The translations under genes were made by a program, and so were the position numbers. Shown piece after piece: positions 11,976 to 23,182 of a stretch of DNA of 64,000 bases. The DNA is from Linnemannia hyalina. Its lineage: Eukaryota; Mortierellomycota; Mortierellomycetes; Mortierellales; Mortierellaceae. The stretch lies in assembly GCA_019671135.1 (NCBI GenBank), contig JAHRHY010000002.1:2805501-2869500 (forward strand). Reading direction: 5' to 3'. The number at the start of each line of letters is the position of its first letter. Within the stretch, counting starts at the first letter, position 1. The notes below the pieces were generated by a model. The model searched no databases and was not told the origin of the DNA. It saw only the letters and a program-made list of their open reading frames with translations.

Positions 11976-12902
11976 TTAAATAGTGAACTTCATGCATCTA
12001 TTAGAGGCAGGATCGTGAAAGCACGAAGAGGTGGTTAGAATCCAAACATATCGACAGGAACCAAAATAATAAGCGAACACAATCGGGTACCATACCTTGT
12101 GTCGTTATGAGTTTTTTGACATCTGAGATCGCAATATCTCATACCACAGCGATTACATCGATAAACACCCTTCCATCCACAGACAGAACAAAAATTCCGT
12201 TGAGGGTATCGACTGGGACCCATGTTCGCAGTCAAATAATTGGGCACAACATGCTGTTGTTGCTGCTCCTGAAAAAACGTCTGCGCCATCAGTCCAGAAC
12301 CATCCAGCAACTGGTTCAGCGGTTTCCTTGGTAGAACCGGTTTCCTGTGTCCGAGTGCAGAAGTAGGGATCGCGTTTTGGTTGAAATTACTGCCGCTGTT
12401 GCTATTGTTGTTGCTGTTGGCTCCTCCTGCACCACTGTTGTGTTGTTGGTTCTTTTTATATCGACCTCCGGACATGACTCCGGGGTTATTGGGAGATAGA
12501 ATGGCTCCTGGGCCCACAGTTCCGACGACACCGCCAACGATGGAACCGACGGCGGGGTTGAGAGGTGGGAGGAGTCCGAGGGGGTCAAGGTTGGTATGGG
12601 TCAGACTGATGGGTCCTTGTGCGGTTGCTGCTGCTGCCGCGGTGGCGATGATGGCTTCGTATTCGTTGAGGGCGACAAAGTTGTCGCGTTCTAGAGAGTC
12701 TAGGTGGTGTCTGAGTTGGCGTCTCCTGGCCTCTGGGTCCAGCACCTTGGGAGCTATTGTGAGGAAGGGGAAGGAGGAATGGGTGAGTATGGGTTCAGTC
12801 GATCAATGGCTGGAGTGGGATTGAGGGAGATCAGTTACGTAAGGTGGTGGGGGCTGTTGCCTGGGTACCTGCTTTTGTGCCTCGCTCTGGTTTCCTAGAC
12901 AT
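11976..12902 (-). CDS. VPS71: SWR1 complex zinc-finger HIT protein VPS71/ZNHIT1
   Basis: Minus-strand exons 12869-12902, 12096-12753 and 11976-11997 give 237 residues. The N-terminus carries the conserved helix VLDPEARRRQLRHHLDSLERDNF. A Gly/Asn/Pro-rich insert of about 100 residues, absent from the 154-residue human protein, follows. The C-terminus has PNYLTANMGPSRYPQRNFC and a zf-HIT finger (CSVCGWKGVYRCNRCG, then YCDLRCQKTH), ending R-C-M-K-F-T-I. The last coding exon is only 22 nt but restores the final Cys of the finger, as in the R-C-L-K-W ending of homologues. VPS71 belongs to the SWR1/SRCAP complex, which deposits histone H2A.Z. Phases are consistent at both introns. Confidence 0.9.
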
Positions 12903-13204
12903 GGTGGCTACGCGAAATTGTTGAATGAATCGACTGGGAAGAAAAGAAAGAAGGTTGATGTTGACCTGGAGGTTGACAGTGATCAACAAATACCGGCGAC
13001 ATGAAAGTAGCAGTCCCAATGACAGTAGTTCAAGACGCGCCCAGGCAGTATGGCCTCGACGCCCAACGCCGTCGTTCTAAAAAGTGGGAGGTTGTTCGTT
13101 TGCTTTTCTTTCTTCTCTCTTCTCTTGTCCACTTTTCCCTCTCATCACTACCGACACACTCCACTTCTCCCTCTCTCTCATTCCACTCATCCTTTGTTCA
13201 AACG

Positions 13205-14766
13205 ATGGTACCCACGCGCATGAAGGTCTTCACCTCCACCCTGTGCACCACTATGCACACCCCTGCCTACGAGTTTCTCTCTGGAGCTGAAACTCACTAC
13301 TATGGTATAACATGCCTTTCACAAGTTCCCGCTTAGACACATACACACAACCACATACCTCTTACTGTTGAACAACCGCGAACGTATGCATCAAAACGAG
13401 CAAGAACTAAGCCAACACGTCCACTTGTTATACAACGCTATGCATATAGAGAGTCCTGACCGCCGTGATGTGATTCTGAAGTACCTCGAGTCACAGGGCG
13501 ACGCCTTTGAAGTCACCGAGAGGACCGAAGACTTTGGTGCAGGACCCATTGAACGTGTGCACAAGCAGGATTTCATCGATTATCTCAAGACTGCCTACGA
13601 GGAGTGGATTGAAGAAGGTGGCCACCCCAACGGAGTCTTGCCAGGCACCATCCCTCACTACAAGGTTGCCCGTCTCGGCAAACTCAAGGCTTCAAATTGT
13701 TTGGCAAAGTCTGGAGAGTACTGCTTTGACATGTCCGCTGTTATTACCAAAGGTATGCTTTTTTTTTGTGTTTATTGCAGACTCGTTGGTCTTTCTGTGT
13801 CCATTGTTGTATGCTCAAATAGGACTCGTTTCGTTAGTTACTATATTTATTTTTTCTCACGCGCAATTGGTTTCCTTTTTTAACTCTCTTCCAATACAAC
13901 ATAAAAAAGACACGTTCAAGGCAGCATGGAACGCCGCGCAGGTGACATTAACGGCGACAAAGGATTTGGTTCGCGCAGCAGACGAGTTTGAACAGAGCGT
14001 TGAAGCTGGTACTGTCACTCGCGAGAGCCCTCCTGGACTTTATGCCCTCGTGCGTCCACCAGGTCATCATGCGCAATCGGATATCTGTGGCGGATATTGT
14101 TACCTCAACAACCTTGCTATTGCGGCCCAATGGTTAATTGATCAGCCTGACCTCAAGTCCAAGGCTGACGGCGGTCCCAAGAGGATCGCTATTCTTGACA
14201 TTGACTTTCACCAGTAAGTGACCTTGATGCTTGTTATGTGTAGCAGGCGCGCGCAATACAGCCGAGTCAGACAAAGTTCTAATCACTGATCTCTTTTGAC
14301 TCTCGAATAAAAAATTAGTGGCAATGGCACTCAGGAGATCTTTTACACGGTTGCCAACCCTCTCTACACATCCCTCCACTCTGTCGACGACTACCCATAC
14401 TTTACCGGTTCAGATCTCGAAAAGGGTGAAGGCGAAGGACTCGGCTTCAACATCAACGTCCCCCTGGCCCAAGCAACCACCAACGACGACTATGTCGAGA
14501 CCCTCGACAAGTTGATCCAAGATCATGTTATCCCCTTCAAGCCAGACTACATCCTTGTCTCGCTCGGTGTCGATACCTACAAGGACGATCCCATCGCCGG
14601 GTTCCTGGTCACCTCGGAGGGATACCCCAGAATTGGAAACTCGATCCGCAAGATCGGCGTGCCCACGTTGTTTGTTCAGGAGGGTGGTTATTGTATCGAG
14701 AAGTTGGGCCTTAATGTCGGCGGAATCCTTTTGGGTTTCATGGGCAAAACTGGTGTTCCTCAATAA
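13205..14766 (+). CDS. Acetylpolyamine amidohydrolase-like histone deacetylase family protein
   Basis: Exons 13205-13304, 13450-13752, 13910-14213 and 14319-14766 give 384 residues. The class II HDAC/APAH fold is clear: YEFLSG near the N-terminus, RPPGHHA with the catalytic His pair, GGYCYLNN, AILDIDFHHGNGTQEIFY with zinc ligands Asp and His, LVSLGVDTYKDDP, and EGGY near the C-terminus. It is closest to bacterial-type acetylpolyamine amidohydrolases, so deacetylation of acetylated polyamines or small acetyl-amides is as likely as histone deacetylation. The intron 13305-13449 ends at ATAG so that HYY joins ESPDRRDVIL, the usual spacing in the family. The start is taken at the first ATG of the conserved frame; a second in-frame ATG follows five codons later. 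Confidence 0.88.
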
Positions 14767-15182
14767 GCTCAGTCACTCTTAGATGTGGGTGGAATAAAAA
14801 CGATAGATCGGCAAAGATGTTAGAGAACAACCATCGCGGCTATGTGCAGTGCACGGTTTTCAAAGAAAGTGAGCGATTTATGCTTGAGAACTTGTCTGTT
14901 ACTCTACGGTCGAAATGGGGACAGTTCTCTAACAATACACCGCAGTCTGAATGAAAGCTCCTTTAATCCTGTGAATGATGGTTTCTCCACTCATGGTGCC
15001 CTCTTATCCTACGATCCGACTGTAGAGACTCCAGATATAAAAAAAATAACTCCTGCCTCGACGTTCCGTGTTGATTGCTTTGGAAAGAGTGTTTAATAAA
15101 GTGTACAATGCATTGGTTTGGAAGAACAGAGAGAAGAAACGATAGAGAGGGAACACACAGCTACAACTGACAAACAGATGAT
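14767..15182. other. Convergent intergenic spacer
   Basis: This is the spacer between the 3' ends of the deacetylase and NOP10. An AATAAA-type signal lies at about 14791, downstream of the deacetylase stop. I see no supported gene here; an 84-codon frame at 14842 has no recognisable features. Confidence 0.5.
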
Positions 15183-15505
15183 TTAAAGCTGCTTGGAGGG
15201 GAGCTGGGTCAACAAGAGACCGAAGCGCTTCTTGAGGGTGACACGGTGACGGGAGTACTTGTCATCGGGAGAGAAGCGGGCGGGGTGAGCAGACTTTGTG
15301 ACCTTGCCGGCGGGGGTGAGCTTCTGTTAGTTCAAAGGAAGAAGTGAGATTCATGTTGTTAGGTTTGTGAAGTTAAAGAGGCGATCTGACATTTGACACA
15401 CTAAACCTGAATTGAAGTTGTAGAGGCGGCAGATCAATGAAGATGTCGTACCTTGAGGGTGTAGATACGCTTGCCCTCGGGCGACATGGTGTACATAAGA
15501 TGCAT
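15183..15505 (-). CDS. NOP10: H/ACA snoRNP protein NOP10
   Basis: Two minus-strand exons (15452-15505 and 15183-15323), joined at phase 0, give 64 residues, the same length as human NOP10. The sequence begins [19 protein letters not shown] and contains [29 protein letters not shown], which is diagnostic. NOP10 binds the Cbf5/dyskerin catalytic subunit and is essential for RNA pseudouridylation and rRNA processing in the nucleolus. Neither exon is long enough to stand out as an open frame. It is divergent from BFR2, another nucleolar factor, with about 700 bp between them. Confidence 0.95.
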
Positions 15506-16204
15506 CTAAAGGAATAGCCAAAAGTTGGGTGGGGTTTGTTAGCCTATCTGACAGATCGAAGGCTATTTGCTGCTTTTGTGTTGTTGCTCAAGCTGGTCAA
15601 TGCTTCTGAGCGGGGTGTGCTGCTTTTTGCCGGTGGGTGCCGGCGAACTGGCGACAATTCTTTTGTTGGTATCAATTGCAAGCTTGAGCTGGCTTTGTGT
15701 TTGGGCTTTGACTATGGTGCTTGTGTCGGTGTGTGTTGACGGGTGGTGATGCCTCCTGCGATCCCAATACGATCCTGTATTCAACGGAGGGCGTAGCTAG
15801 TCTGGTAGTCTCCATGCGTAAGAAGCGGGAAGGGTTATGTGCCTCCATAGGGGCAATGAGGGTTGTCAAGGTAATCCATACCTTGAAGAGTAATGGAGTG
15901 AGGGTTGAAGGAGGAGGAGTTGTGGTAAGGATGGGAAGTGGAAGGTGTGTATGTGAATTAAAAGTTTTCTTTTTTTGCTGTTTGTGGCTTAGAGTGGAGA
16001 AGTAAACACATTTTTTTTTTTTTTTTTTGTCAAGTGCAGTCTGTACTTTTGACGGGTGTTTTTGTGTCTGCTGTATGCCCCAAGAGTTGTGAACCTTCAT
16101 TGCCCCTCCCTACAGAAGCCAGCTTGCATCACCCTCTTTTCATTCATTCCCCCCCTCCTCCTCCTTTCCATTAACCACCAGGACACTCTCTCGTACTTTG
16201 CAAC
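15506..16204. promoter_or_regulatory. Shared upstream region of NOP10 and BFR2
   Basis: About 700 bp lie between two divergent ribosome-biogenesis genes. The region holds a T run of 20 at about 16010-16029 and C/T-rich sequence directly before BFR2. No coding frame is supported. It may act as a shared promoter, which is an inference from the gene orientation. Confidence 0.4.
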
Positions 16205-18558
16205 ATGGGTATGCTTCGCCGTCCCCGACGCTGGTTGCAAGAACCGCTACTACAAAAATATTAGAACCACGACGACTTAACTCATTCTCCTTACTTCCGT
16301 TCCTGCGGATAATAGTCAAGTCTAAGAAATCTCTCGCCGAGCAGCTCGCCGAGATGTCCACAACCACACCAAAGGGTAATTTACACTTACTACGTCTCAC
16401 AGCAGCATTGAAAGGGCCCTCCCTGGCTTTAAGATCTTTCGATCTGATATCAAGCCTATGAACTAACCCTGTTGTCGTGGATCTCTTAACATTGGATCAT
16501 AGATTACGATCCCGAGGATATGGGTGGCGATTCCCTCCAGAGCAAGCACAATGCCGACAGCGATATGGGAAGCGACGATGACGGTGACAACGAGAACGCT
16601 GGCCGTGAGCACTACGTCGACGTCGGGTAAGGATCCTGCACACCCGGATCAGGTTGAGGTGAAGGTCTTGTTGCAATATTCCCATCACTAATGTTCATTT
16701 GCGTTTTTGATATGCCCATACAGAAAGAGTCAGCTGAGAAACAAGCAGTTCCTCATGGACGATCCAAAGTACAAGGGAAAGAGGAGCAGCAGGAAAGCCG
16801 CCCTTGGATTCGAAAGTGACGAGGATGAGGAGGAAGACGACGAGGAGGAGATGGAATTTGATGAGAATGAGGACGAGGAGGATCAGGATGAGGAAATGGT
16901 CTCTGACAGCGACGATCTCGATGATGGTGAGGATCTTATGGGCCACATTGACGGTGATGGAAGCGACGACGAGAACGAGAACGATGATGACGAGGAGGAC
17001 GAGGATAGCGAGGAGAACAGCCAGGACGAGGACGAAGATAGTGATGATGGCGAGGATGAGGAGGACGGCTATGGTGATCTTACCGCGTCTGGAATCACTG
17101 AGACCTCCCAGGAGATGCAGGAGGAGCTTCAAAAGATTCAGAAGGAGGAATCCGAGTTGCTCAAGAGCATGACCAAGAGCGTCACCGATGATGTCGAGAA
17201 GGGAATCCACGTCAAGGCACAAATGGTAAGGCGAAGTTGATCAAGACTTGGGAGAGTGCCATATGGTGAAAACGATATTTTGAACTGAAAGTGCTAATAC
17301 GCGTCAACTCTTTTCCTTTCGACTATAGACGCTTTGGGAGACTCTGCTGGATACTCGCATTCGCCTTCAAAAGTCCGTGTCCTTGATCAACACTTTCCCC
17401 CAGCCATCGACCTACGACGAGTTCTTGACTAACGATTCGGCCGAACCCATGGAGGAGGCAAAGCACAACTTGCGCTCGTTCATCGACACTCTGATCACTG
17501 TCCGCACAGATTTGCTCCGCAACATTCCCGAAGTCAAGGTGCAAAAGTCCAACAAGCGCCACATGAGCGACCTTGAAGATGAGGAGGCACGGAATCTGGA
17601 TGATGATGCATGGCAGACGAAGGCATGGAAGGATATCGAGGGTCTGGATGAGGGCTGGAGATCGTACCGCAACAACACTCTCGAGAAATGGGGCAACAAG
17701 GTCCAAATCGCCAGCGGCATCCCCCTCAACAAGAAGTTCAAGGCCATGAACCAGGTATGTTTTGATTATGTTACTTCTGTGGACAGGAAGGGTAATGTCG
17801 CCTTTGTAGTACAATACTGACGATATTATATATTTGACTGGTTCAATGATAATAGGGTATTATGACTCAAATTTCACAGACGATGGCTGACAAGGAGCGC
17901 CTGTTGAAGAGAACTCAGTTGAAGCGTTCGGAATATCACATTTTGGGAACAGCACCCGAGATCAAGGAGGAGGACGAGAACGATAAGACAGAGAAGACAC
18001 CCGAGGTCAGCAAGCTGGACTCTCACCTGTCGAACCACGACGAGGAGATCTTTGACGATGGAGACTTCTACCAGCAGTTGTTGAGAGAGCTGATCGAATC
18101 CCGTATGGTCGACAACGATGATCCTACAGCCATGGGTATGCGCTGGGCGGCTCTTCGTCAGACTAAGCATACCAAGAAGCAGGTGGATACCAAGGGAAGC
18201 AAGGGTCGTCGTCTTAGGTAAATTCTATTTGGCATTTTACTGCATCGTGTTGAATGGTTCTGTTCTTCTGTTCAGAAGCTGTTTGTGACGTATGGATTGC
18301 TTTGTTCTTTGTTACTTACAACGTCCTTGTCATTAACTTCCTCTTATTAATAGATACCATGTCCACGAGAAACTTCAGAGCTTTATGGCACCTATCCCAG
18401 CGGGTACCTGGCACGAGGAGATGGTCGAGGAGCTGTTCTCGTCCTTGCTCGGCCGGAAAGGAGGCAACTTGGATGATGATGAGGAGGACGAGAACGAGAC
18501 CAAGGAGGATGAAGAGCAAGAGGATATCCCTGATGATGGTCTCCGTATCTTTGGTTAA
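16205..18558 (+). CDS. BFR2: Ribosome biogenesis factor BFR2/AATF
   Basis: Seven coding exons (16205-16208, 16316-16375, 16503-16626, 16724-17225, 17329-17754, 17856-18217, 18354-18558) give 560 residues. The N-terminus [12 protein letters not shown], then YDPED, matches the AATF/Che-1/Bfr2 family. A long Asp/Glu-rich region (about 90-160) precedes the AATF leucine-zipper-containing region ([25 protein letters not shown]), and the TRAUB domain is seen in [12 protein letters not shown] and the last exons ([27 protein letters not shown]). The protein acts in early 18S rRNA processing in the SSU processome. The first coding exon is only ATG plus one base; the join gives M-V-K-S-K-K-S-L, the expected start. 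It ends in a second acidic tail. Confidence 0.92.
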
Positions 18559-18983
18559 AAAACATCATTGCTCGTTATCATTCATTATTCCCTTTTGCTT
18601 TTTCTTTTGTTCACACCATCATCCACCATTGCATATTACCCCCCTCATGTCTCATTTTCATTTTTCATTCGTTCCAGGAAACATATAATAAAAAAAAATC
18701 CGGTCTGCGTTTGCATAGAGCACCTTTCTGTCTTCTGAGTTTCGATGATCGATGGGGTTGTTTTGAATTTTTTTTGCTGCTTTTTAATGTGTGGAAATGA
18801 GAGGCTTGGGTGAGGATTGGGAAAATAACAAAAGCAAAAGGGGAGCGAAAAGCAAAGAAAAATAATACAAAGAAAAGGAGGAATCTTTTGCTACTGCAAA
18901 AGTGGATCCTGTCAGGTCGTTGTTATTGTCTGTTTCCTTGTCAAAAGAGGTGAGTGGGGTCGACGAGATCGCGCCTTAGCGAT

Positions 18984-19505
<522 letters not shown>

Positions 19506-19619
19506 CTACACAAATCCAAACAAACAAAACGCAGTCCACATACTCAAGCGCGTCCAAGCGAAATGAATTGACTGTCACGTATCCATTTTTTATTACATGC
19601 ATCTGAAAGCCAAGAGCTA

Positions 19620-21339
19620 TCACACAGGCTGGGTGGAGCCCTGAGAGAGAGGAAGAATCATGCGGCAACCTTGGGAAATAATCTCCCATCTAGCGGGGAG
19701 CACACCGGCGACTTCGCCATCAGCCTCGACATAGATATTGTCCTTGGCATTGACAGGTGAGATCGATACCTTGGTGTTGCGCTGCGTGAAGGCTTGGTGC
19801 GCGGGCACGTTCATCAAGTTTCCAGACTTCAGCGCAGGTGAGGCTTTGAAAAAGGCGTCCATCAACGTCAAGTCGTGCAAGCACACAACATCAAACTATG
19901 CATAATAAGAAAGAAGATAAAAACTTGGTTAGTGTATGATGAAAAAGAATAGGACGCGTCTTGGTCAGTGTACAATGAGTGAGTAGTTTCGCTGCGTACC
20001 TGCCCGTCGGAAATCTGCGCTTTCGGGGCAATGTGCATGTTGCCGCCAAGGTAACGTCCATTGGCAACAGCCATGATATAGAGACCCATCTGCTTCTCCT
20101 TTCCGTCATCAGCGCCAGCGGATCCTCCTGTGAGCGTGTACTTGACTGGTGGGGGTCTGTAGACGAGTCCAGTAAGGTATGTGTACAACCAGTAGACCAA
20201 ACCGCCCGAGATGTACTTTGCAATGGATGACGACTCGACTCTCTTGATAATCGATCCACTATTAATCATGTTGATAACAGCATGGTGTTGTATTAGTCGG
20301 TCTGACTTCGTTGAAGCTGCTGTACGCAACCTGCATCCCGAGTTGCATTCCTGAAGTTTACCTGATACCGACAGAGCAGATGTTGATAAAATACTGGTCG
20401 TTGGTGACAGAGGGCGAATTGGGTTTGGTGGCAGAGACATGTCCAACGTCCACCAACGTACTTTCAGTGCTCAGAATCAACTCCTAGCGAACATGGAAGG
20501 CACGACACGGTAAGTGATTGTTTCTCATGTGGCTAACATTCAAGCTTTAAGTGATAGGATGAGGTTGACTTACAAGGGCTGCAAGAGGATCCTTGGGAGT
20601 CTTGATGGTGCGGACGAAATCACCCCCTGTTCCTGAAGAAATGATGCCAACAGCACATCCCTTGGATTTACCGTCGGCGAGCATGTATCCGTTCACGACC
20701 TGACTGATGGTGCCGTCACCTACGCACGTAGAAGCAATAAAGAGAAACGAGAGGTCAGCCTCCACTCTCCAGTGTCATGATGGTTGTGGGGTATATAAAA
20801 GTTACGTTACCTCCGACGACGACGATGATGTTGTAGCCTTCGTTGACAAATTCCCGGGCGAGGTCCGAGGCATGGCCAGAGTGCTGTGTGTACTCAACCT
20901 TCCATTTTGTGCTTACAAGACGAGTGGCGACCGCAGGTTCCAACTGTTTTTGTTGACCAATAATGTTTGTCCGAGTAAAGAGACGAGAGAGAGAGAAAAA
21001 AGAGCTGTTTAGAAAAATATGAAGAAACGCAAATTTGGTGTCACAAGGACAATTGAATTGGTCCACAACGACAATAGGAGCAGCAGAACTGTTTTTTTGA
21101 CGACAATGTGTTCTATTTTCTCCGAAGCAGGCGAACACTTGCCTTATCCCAAGTCCTGCCTCCTTTACCGCCGCCACCGCGTCTGTTGACAATGAATCCA
21201 ATCTATTTGACAGAAGAAGAATGGTTAGAACGAAGAAAGGACCCCGTTGGGCTGACATAAAACCAGTAAAACAATCCAGGCACGGTTTCAGCCAGGTTAG
21301 AAACCCTGATATTTGCGCTGTTACCTTTTTTCCGTCCAT
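19620..21339 (-). CDS. Diacylglycerol/sphingosine kinase-like lipid kinase
   Basis: Seven minus-strand exons (21325-21339, 21143-21202, 20811-20943, 20574-20719, 20362-20483, 20000-20258, 19620-19895) give 336 residues. The DAGK catalytic domain is clear: IGFIVNRRGGGGKGGRTWDK at the N-terminus, GHASDLAREFVNEGYNIIVVVGGDGT with the ATP-binding GGDGT loop, GIISSGTGGDF, and a C-terminal half with GGNMHIAPKAQISDG and VEADGE. It is the short single-domain form resembling YegS/DgkB lipid kinases. The substrate (diacylglycerol, sphingoid base or ceramide) cannot be fixed. The second intron (20944-21142) begins with GC (AAG then GCAAGT), needed to keep the N-terminal loop intact. The start codon gives only a 15-nt first coding exon (MDGKK). 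Confidence 0.85.
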
Positions 21340-22436
21340 GGTATAAAAGTGTGTGAGAGTAGAGAGAGGGCTATTAGAGAACGAAAAGGAGAGGAGGCGG
21401 AGGCAGCGTCAGAGTAAGGGTGCAGAGGGGAGAACAATAGTGGATGCAGTTGGTTGGCCATTACTGCTTCAGCTGTACAAAAGGATGTATGAACTGATGA
21501 GCAACAAATAAGGGAAATAAGAGTTGGAGAATGACGAAAAACTGTGGAGATTCCGACAGAGCGCGTGAGACGTACAAGTGGAAGGAGTGAAGTGATGGTA
21601 ACGTTAGAGGAAAGGGGAGTGGGCGTGAGAGTGGGGAGTTTTGAATGAGAGGGGATGAGGGGATGAGGGGATGAGGAATGAAGTGGTGTGTGTGAGTGGG
21701 TGGGAGAGGGCAAAGAAGGGCAAAGAGTGCAAACGAGAGCGGAAAACGAATGGTATATAAAGTACAATTTGCGTTTGAGCACTAATGCAAGGCTAGCGGT
21801 CCCTGAAAGGCAATTCCGTCCTGTCAGCACATTCCTCCTTCCCTTGTGTCCTGTTATCCTGGTTCTCGTGTGCGTACAAAGACAACGCTTCTAATGTTTG
21901 TTTTCTTTCTCTCTCTCTCTCTCTCTCTCTCGTTTTCATATGTTACGCAGGTGGAGGAGAATAAGGTTCAGACTCCTTTTCTCGGGCCTCAACGCCTGCC
22001 GAGACTACTCACCTGTGGGTTGTCTACGGACACATGTGCTCTGCTCTCTCAATGCACGGTCGCACTCTTTTTTGCCTGTCAATAATAATACTGGTCTTAT
22101 GGCTATTGGCATCCCCGTTGATTGTTTACCATTGGCCCGTTGCTTGTGTTGCCTGTAGTGCGTACAGGTTATTGTGTTGTATCGGCATTTACCGTTGCAT
22201 GCAAAATGAGTCTCGGCCCCTCTTTGTCTAGCAAGAGCACTTGGTGCTCTCATTGGCGTGGGTGGGTTATTGTTGATCTCTCCTGTCAGACCACCAGACC
22301 TCAGACATGCAATCACCAAACTGTACATAGTGCTCTTCCAAAAGTCAACTTGATAGCCTAGCAGGACGCCTGCACCTCCTTTCTTCCCTTCCCACTCTCC
22401 GACATGTCCACTTCTACATAATCAGACCTTTCAACG
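21340..22436. other. Intergenic region
   Basis: About 1.1 kb upstream of the lipid kinase contains a run of CT dinucleotides at 21909-21930 and purine-rich direct repeats (GGGGATGA) at 21650-21675. No supported gene was found here. Confidence 0.45.
21909..21930 (+). repeat. (CT)n microsatellite
   Basis: An uninterrupted CT dinucleotide run of about eleven units lies between the lipid kinase promoter and the decayed secreted-protein gene. Confidence 0.8.
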
Positions 22437-22977
22437 ATGTATATCCAAGAACCATACCTTCTCCACATCGCACTCGGCCTGCTACTTACGATGGCTGCTG
22501 CAGAGTCTGCCTCCTTCCGGGATGTGGTCAAGTCGCGAGTCTTCGATGGAACCTGGAAGGCGACCCAACGCTCGTTCGCTGCAACTGCACCCGCAGACAC
22601 CCACAGACACCGCTACCTCTCAGGCACCATGCTGGATCAAGAAGATTGCAGCAAGCAAGAAATCCTTACTTGGAAGGTTGACGGCAAGTCCTTCATTCGG
22701 GTTACAGCCACTCCAAGACCCTCTTTGACTCCTTTGGTATCTGGGAGATCCAGTCGCTTGCCCTCATCGCCGGCAACAACGACCATGTGTTCAAGCAAGA
22801 GTTGAACCCCAACTACTTCAGGCTCCGAGGATACAAGGACGGCACCTCCCTGCTGGACCTGTGCATAGCTACCCAGATGCTTCCGCCGAAAAGTTCTTCC
22901 TCAGTCGCGGCGTTTTCAAGCTTGACTCTAAGCAAGACCAATGGCCGCGATGTCCCTCAACTGACTATGATGGTTGA
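22437..22977 (+). pseudogene. Frameshifted remnant of a secreted protein gene
   Basis: Three consecutive segments read well only in three different frames. From the ATG at 22437 there is a hydrophobic signal-peptide-like start (YLLHIALGLLLTMAAAES), running to TWKVDGKSFIR at about 22700. The reading then continues in another frame with YSHSKTLFDSFGIWEIQSL and up to LLDL at about 22860. A third frame follows with HSYPDASAEKFFLSRG to a stop at 22977. No GT-AG intron can explain the joins, which are one or two bases wide. It therefore looks like a gene broken by two frameshifts, or two sequencing errors. The family is not recognised; the signal peptide suggests an extracellular protein. Confidence 0.5.
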
Positions 22978-23182
22978 CCCCTCGAGTCCTAAACTGTACC
23001 GCTCGCGTTGACTCCAGTTTGGTAGCGTGTGTGCGAAGGGGACAGATTTTCTTAAAACGACGCGAGGTTGTGACGGCGATTTCATTTAGCGCTTCAAACA
23101 AAATAAAAGACTCGCGCGCTCTTTTTTTGCGCCTCTTTTTGCCACCGAATTCTCTTTTGATCCCCTATTTCACACACACAAC

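Noticed and set aside
13001..13204. Upstream extension of the deacetylase frame from the ATG at 13001
   Set aside because: The sequence before 13205 is C/T-rich promoter-like and does not resemble the family; the conserved N-terminus begins at the later ATG.
14842..15096. 84-codon frame between the deacetylase and NOP10
   Set aside because: No motif, no splice context and no codon bias; it lies in the convergent 3' spacer.
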